A program made the position numbers and the translations under genes. Below the pieces are notes generated by a model. That model was not told the DNA's origin. It ran no database searches and saw nothing but the letters and a program-made list of their open reading frames with translations. From Archangium sp. (GTDB lineage: Bacteria; Myxococcota; Myxococcia; Myxococcales; Myxococcaceae), in the NCBI GenBank assembly GCA_016793525.1, contig JAEUJT010000224.1, positions 1 through 6,588 on the forward strand: DNA of 6,588 bases. Direction: 5' to 3'. Below are positions 5,575 to 6,588 of this stretch, in pieces (within the stretch, counting starts at the first letter, position 1; each line of letters starts with the position of its first letter).

Positions 5575-6069
5575 TCAGCGTTGGCCGTATTTGGCCTTGA
5601 GCCCGGCCAGCACGTTGGGGGGCACGATGCCTTCGACGTTGCCGCCGAACGACGCCACCTCACGCACCAGGTTCGACGAGATGTAAAACGACTCCTCGCC
5701 GGTCATCATGAACACCGTCTCGATCTCGGGGTTCAGCTTGCGATTCATATTGGCGAGCTGGAACTCGAACTCGAAGTCGCTCACCGCGCGCAGGCCGCGC
5801 AGCACGACCGAGATGCTCCGGCTCCGCGCGTAATCGACCAGCAGGCCCTGAAAGTCGTCGACCTCGATGCGCGAGTCGCCGGCCACCGCATCGATGATGA
5901 ACTGGCGGCGCTCGGCCACCGAGAACAGCGGCGTCTTCTTCGGGTTGACCGCGATGGCCACCACGATGCGATCGAACATCTTCAGGCCGCGCTGAATGAG
6001 CGACAGGTGACCGTTGGTCAGCGGGTCGAAGGAGCCCGGGTAGATGGCTGAACGCATTGCGCGGGACAT
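5575..6069 (-). CDS. coaD: Phosphopantetheine adenylyltransferase (coenzyme A biosynthesis)
   Basis: CoaD transfers AMP from ATP to 4'-phosphopantetheine, giving dephospho-CoA, the penultimate step of coenzyme A synthesis in the cytoplasm. The product has 164 residues, close to the family's roughly 160. The nucleotidyltransferase motif [12 protein letters not shown] (10-21) contains the TxGH signature with catalytic H21. NPKKTPLFS (42-50) supplies the phosphate-binding lysine region. [13 protein letters not shown] (90-102) matches the substrate-binding loop, and ISSNLVREV (130-138) is the C-terminal SS-x3-RE motif. Every key element is present, so it should be active. Two starts are possible: ATG at 6069, 4 nt after the rsmD stop, or ATG at 6057, which gives 160 residues and begins [10 protein letters not shown] like many orthologues. 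Neither has a clear ribosome binding site, suggesting coupling to rsmD. The rsmD-coaD order is widespread in bacteria. Confidence 0.97.
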   Translation of the reverse strand: MSRAMRSAIYPGSFDPLTNGHLSLIQRGLKMFDRIVVAIAVNPKKTPLFSVAERRQFIIDAVAGDSRIEVDDFQGLLVDYARSRSISVVLRGLRAVSDFEFEFQLANMNRKLNPEIETVFMMTGEESFYISSNLVREVASFGGNVEGIVPPNVLAGLKAKYGQR

Positions 6070-6073
6070 TGAG

Positions 6074-6588
6074 TCAGGGCACCGCAGTGGTCAACCGGAA
6101 GATGCGCACCACCGTCTCCCCGAACCGACGCTCGTCTTCGAGCTTCAGGCGGTCGACCTCGGTGGGGACCACTTCGTGCTTTGAGGTTTCCAAGACGAAC
6201 ACGCCTTCATCGACCAGCACCGCGGCGACCGACGCCACCAGCTCGGCTCCAGCCTCGACCTTGTACGGCGGGTCGGCGAAGACGAGCTCGAAGTGTTGCC
6301 CAGCGCCAGCCAGCTGCTTCAGCGCGGCGGCAACCGAAACCGGGAGCACGGAGACGACGGCCCCGAACCCCAGCGCCTCGATGTTCTGCCGGCACAGCGC
6401 CTGAGCCTCGCGCCCGCTGTCGACGAGCACCGCCCGCACCGCGCCGCGCGACACGGCCTCGAGCCCCAGCGCTCCGGTGCCCGCGTAGAGGTCGAGCACG
6501 GAGAGGCCGTCACACGACTGGGCGACGACGTTGAAAATGGTCTCTCGAACCCGGTCGGCGGTGGGCCGAATGACGTCGTGGTTTTTCG
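6074..6588 (-). CDS. rsmD: 16S rRNA (guanine(966)-N(2))-methyltransferase RsmD, partial (N-terminus beyond right edge)
   Basis: RsmD uses S-adenosylmethionine to methylate N2 of G966 in 16S rRNA on the assembling 30S subunit. The visible 170 codons are open to the right edge, so the start lies outside; family length suggests only about 10-20 residues are missing. Numbering from the first visible full codon: [13 protein letters not shown] (7-19) is the hallmark RsmD N-terminal motif. [18 protein letters not shown] (31-48) is the SAM-binding motif I. DPPY (105-108) is the catalytic motif IV of N2-guanine and N6-adenine methyltransferases. LETSK (132-136) fits the later core strand. A GTG inside the frame at 6499 would cut off the RPTxDRVRE motif and is not the real start. 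The gene ends 4 bp before the coaD ATG, so the two are very probably co-transcribed and translationally linked. Confidence 0.95.
   Translation of the reverse strand, partial: KNHDVIRPTADRVRETIFNVVAQSCDGLSVLDLYAGTGALGLEAVSRGAVRAVLVDSGREAQALCRQNIEALGFGAVVSVLPVSVAAALKQLAGAGQHFELVFADPPYKVEAGAELVASVAAVLVDEGVFVLETSKHEVVPTEVDRLKLEDERRFGETVVRIFRLTTAVP

Noticed and set aside
4282..6051. A 589-codon open frame on the plus strand antisense to the aminotransferase and coaD
   Set aside because: It spans two unmistakable minus-strand genes, is Arg/His/Gly-rich with no recognisable domain, and is the open antisense frame expected from strong third-position GC bias.

Overview
This is a GC-rich, densely coding window of about 6.6 kb. 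It reads like a chromosomal segment from a myxobacterium or a close relative. That placement is an inference from the very high third-position GC, a TIGR02996-type protein, a ClpX-type zinc finger outside the usual ClpX layout, and short charge-poor secretion signals followed by Ala/Pro/Asp-rich linkers. No rRNA, tRNA, CRISPR array, insertion sequence or phage gene is visible. The window holds six complete genes and two genes cut by its edges.

Left edge (1-536, minus strand): the N-terminal 176 codons of a protein with a helical, TPR/MIT-like start, an acidic low-complexity linker and a C4 zinc finger of the ClpX type. It runs off the left edge. It is divergent from the next gene across about 50 bp that must hold both promoters.

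Middle (584-4316, plus strand): four genes in one direction. They are an MFS membrane transporter, a TIGR02996-domain protein whose start overlaps the transporter's end by 8 bp, an MltB-type lytic murein transglycosylase 7 bp later, and a small putatively secreted protein of unknown function 20 bp later. The spacing suggests one transcript. The last two products are predicted to act outside the cytoplasm. The first two are probably linked by translational coupling, but no shared pathway is evident.

Right part (4336-6588, minus strand): read in the direction of transcription, this is rsmD (16S rRNA m2G966 methyltransferase, N-terminus beyond the window), coaD (phosphopantetheine adenylyltransferase, coenzyme A synthesis) 4 bp later, and a class I aspartate-type aminotransferase 45 bp later. 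The rsmD-coaD pairing is a widespread bacterial gene order. This block converges with the plus-strand block across a 19-bp gap.

No clearly new biological system is present. The items most worth following up are the zinc-finger protein at the left edge and the uncharacterised TIGR02996 and secreted proteins in the plus-strand operon.
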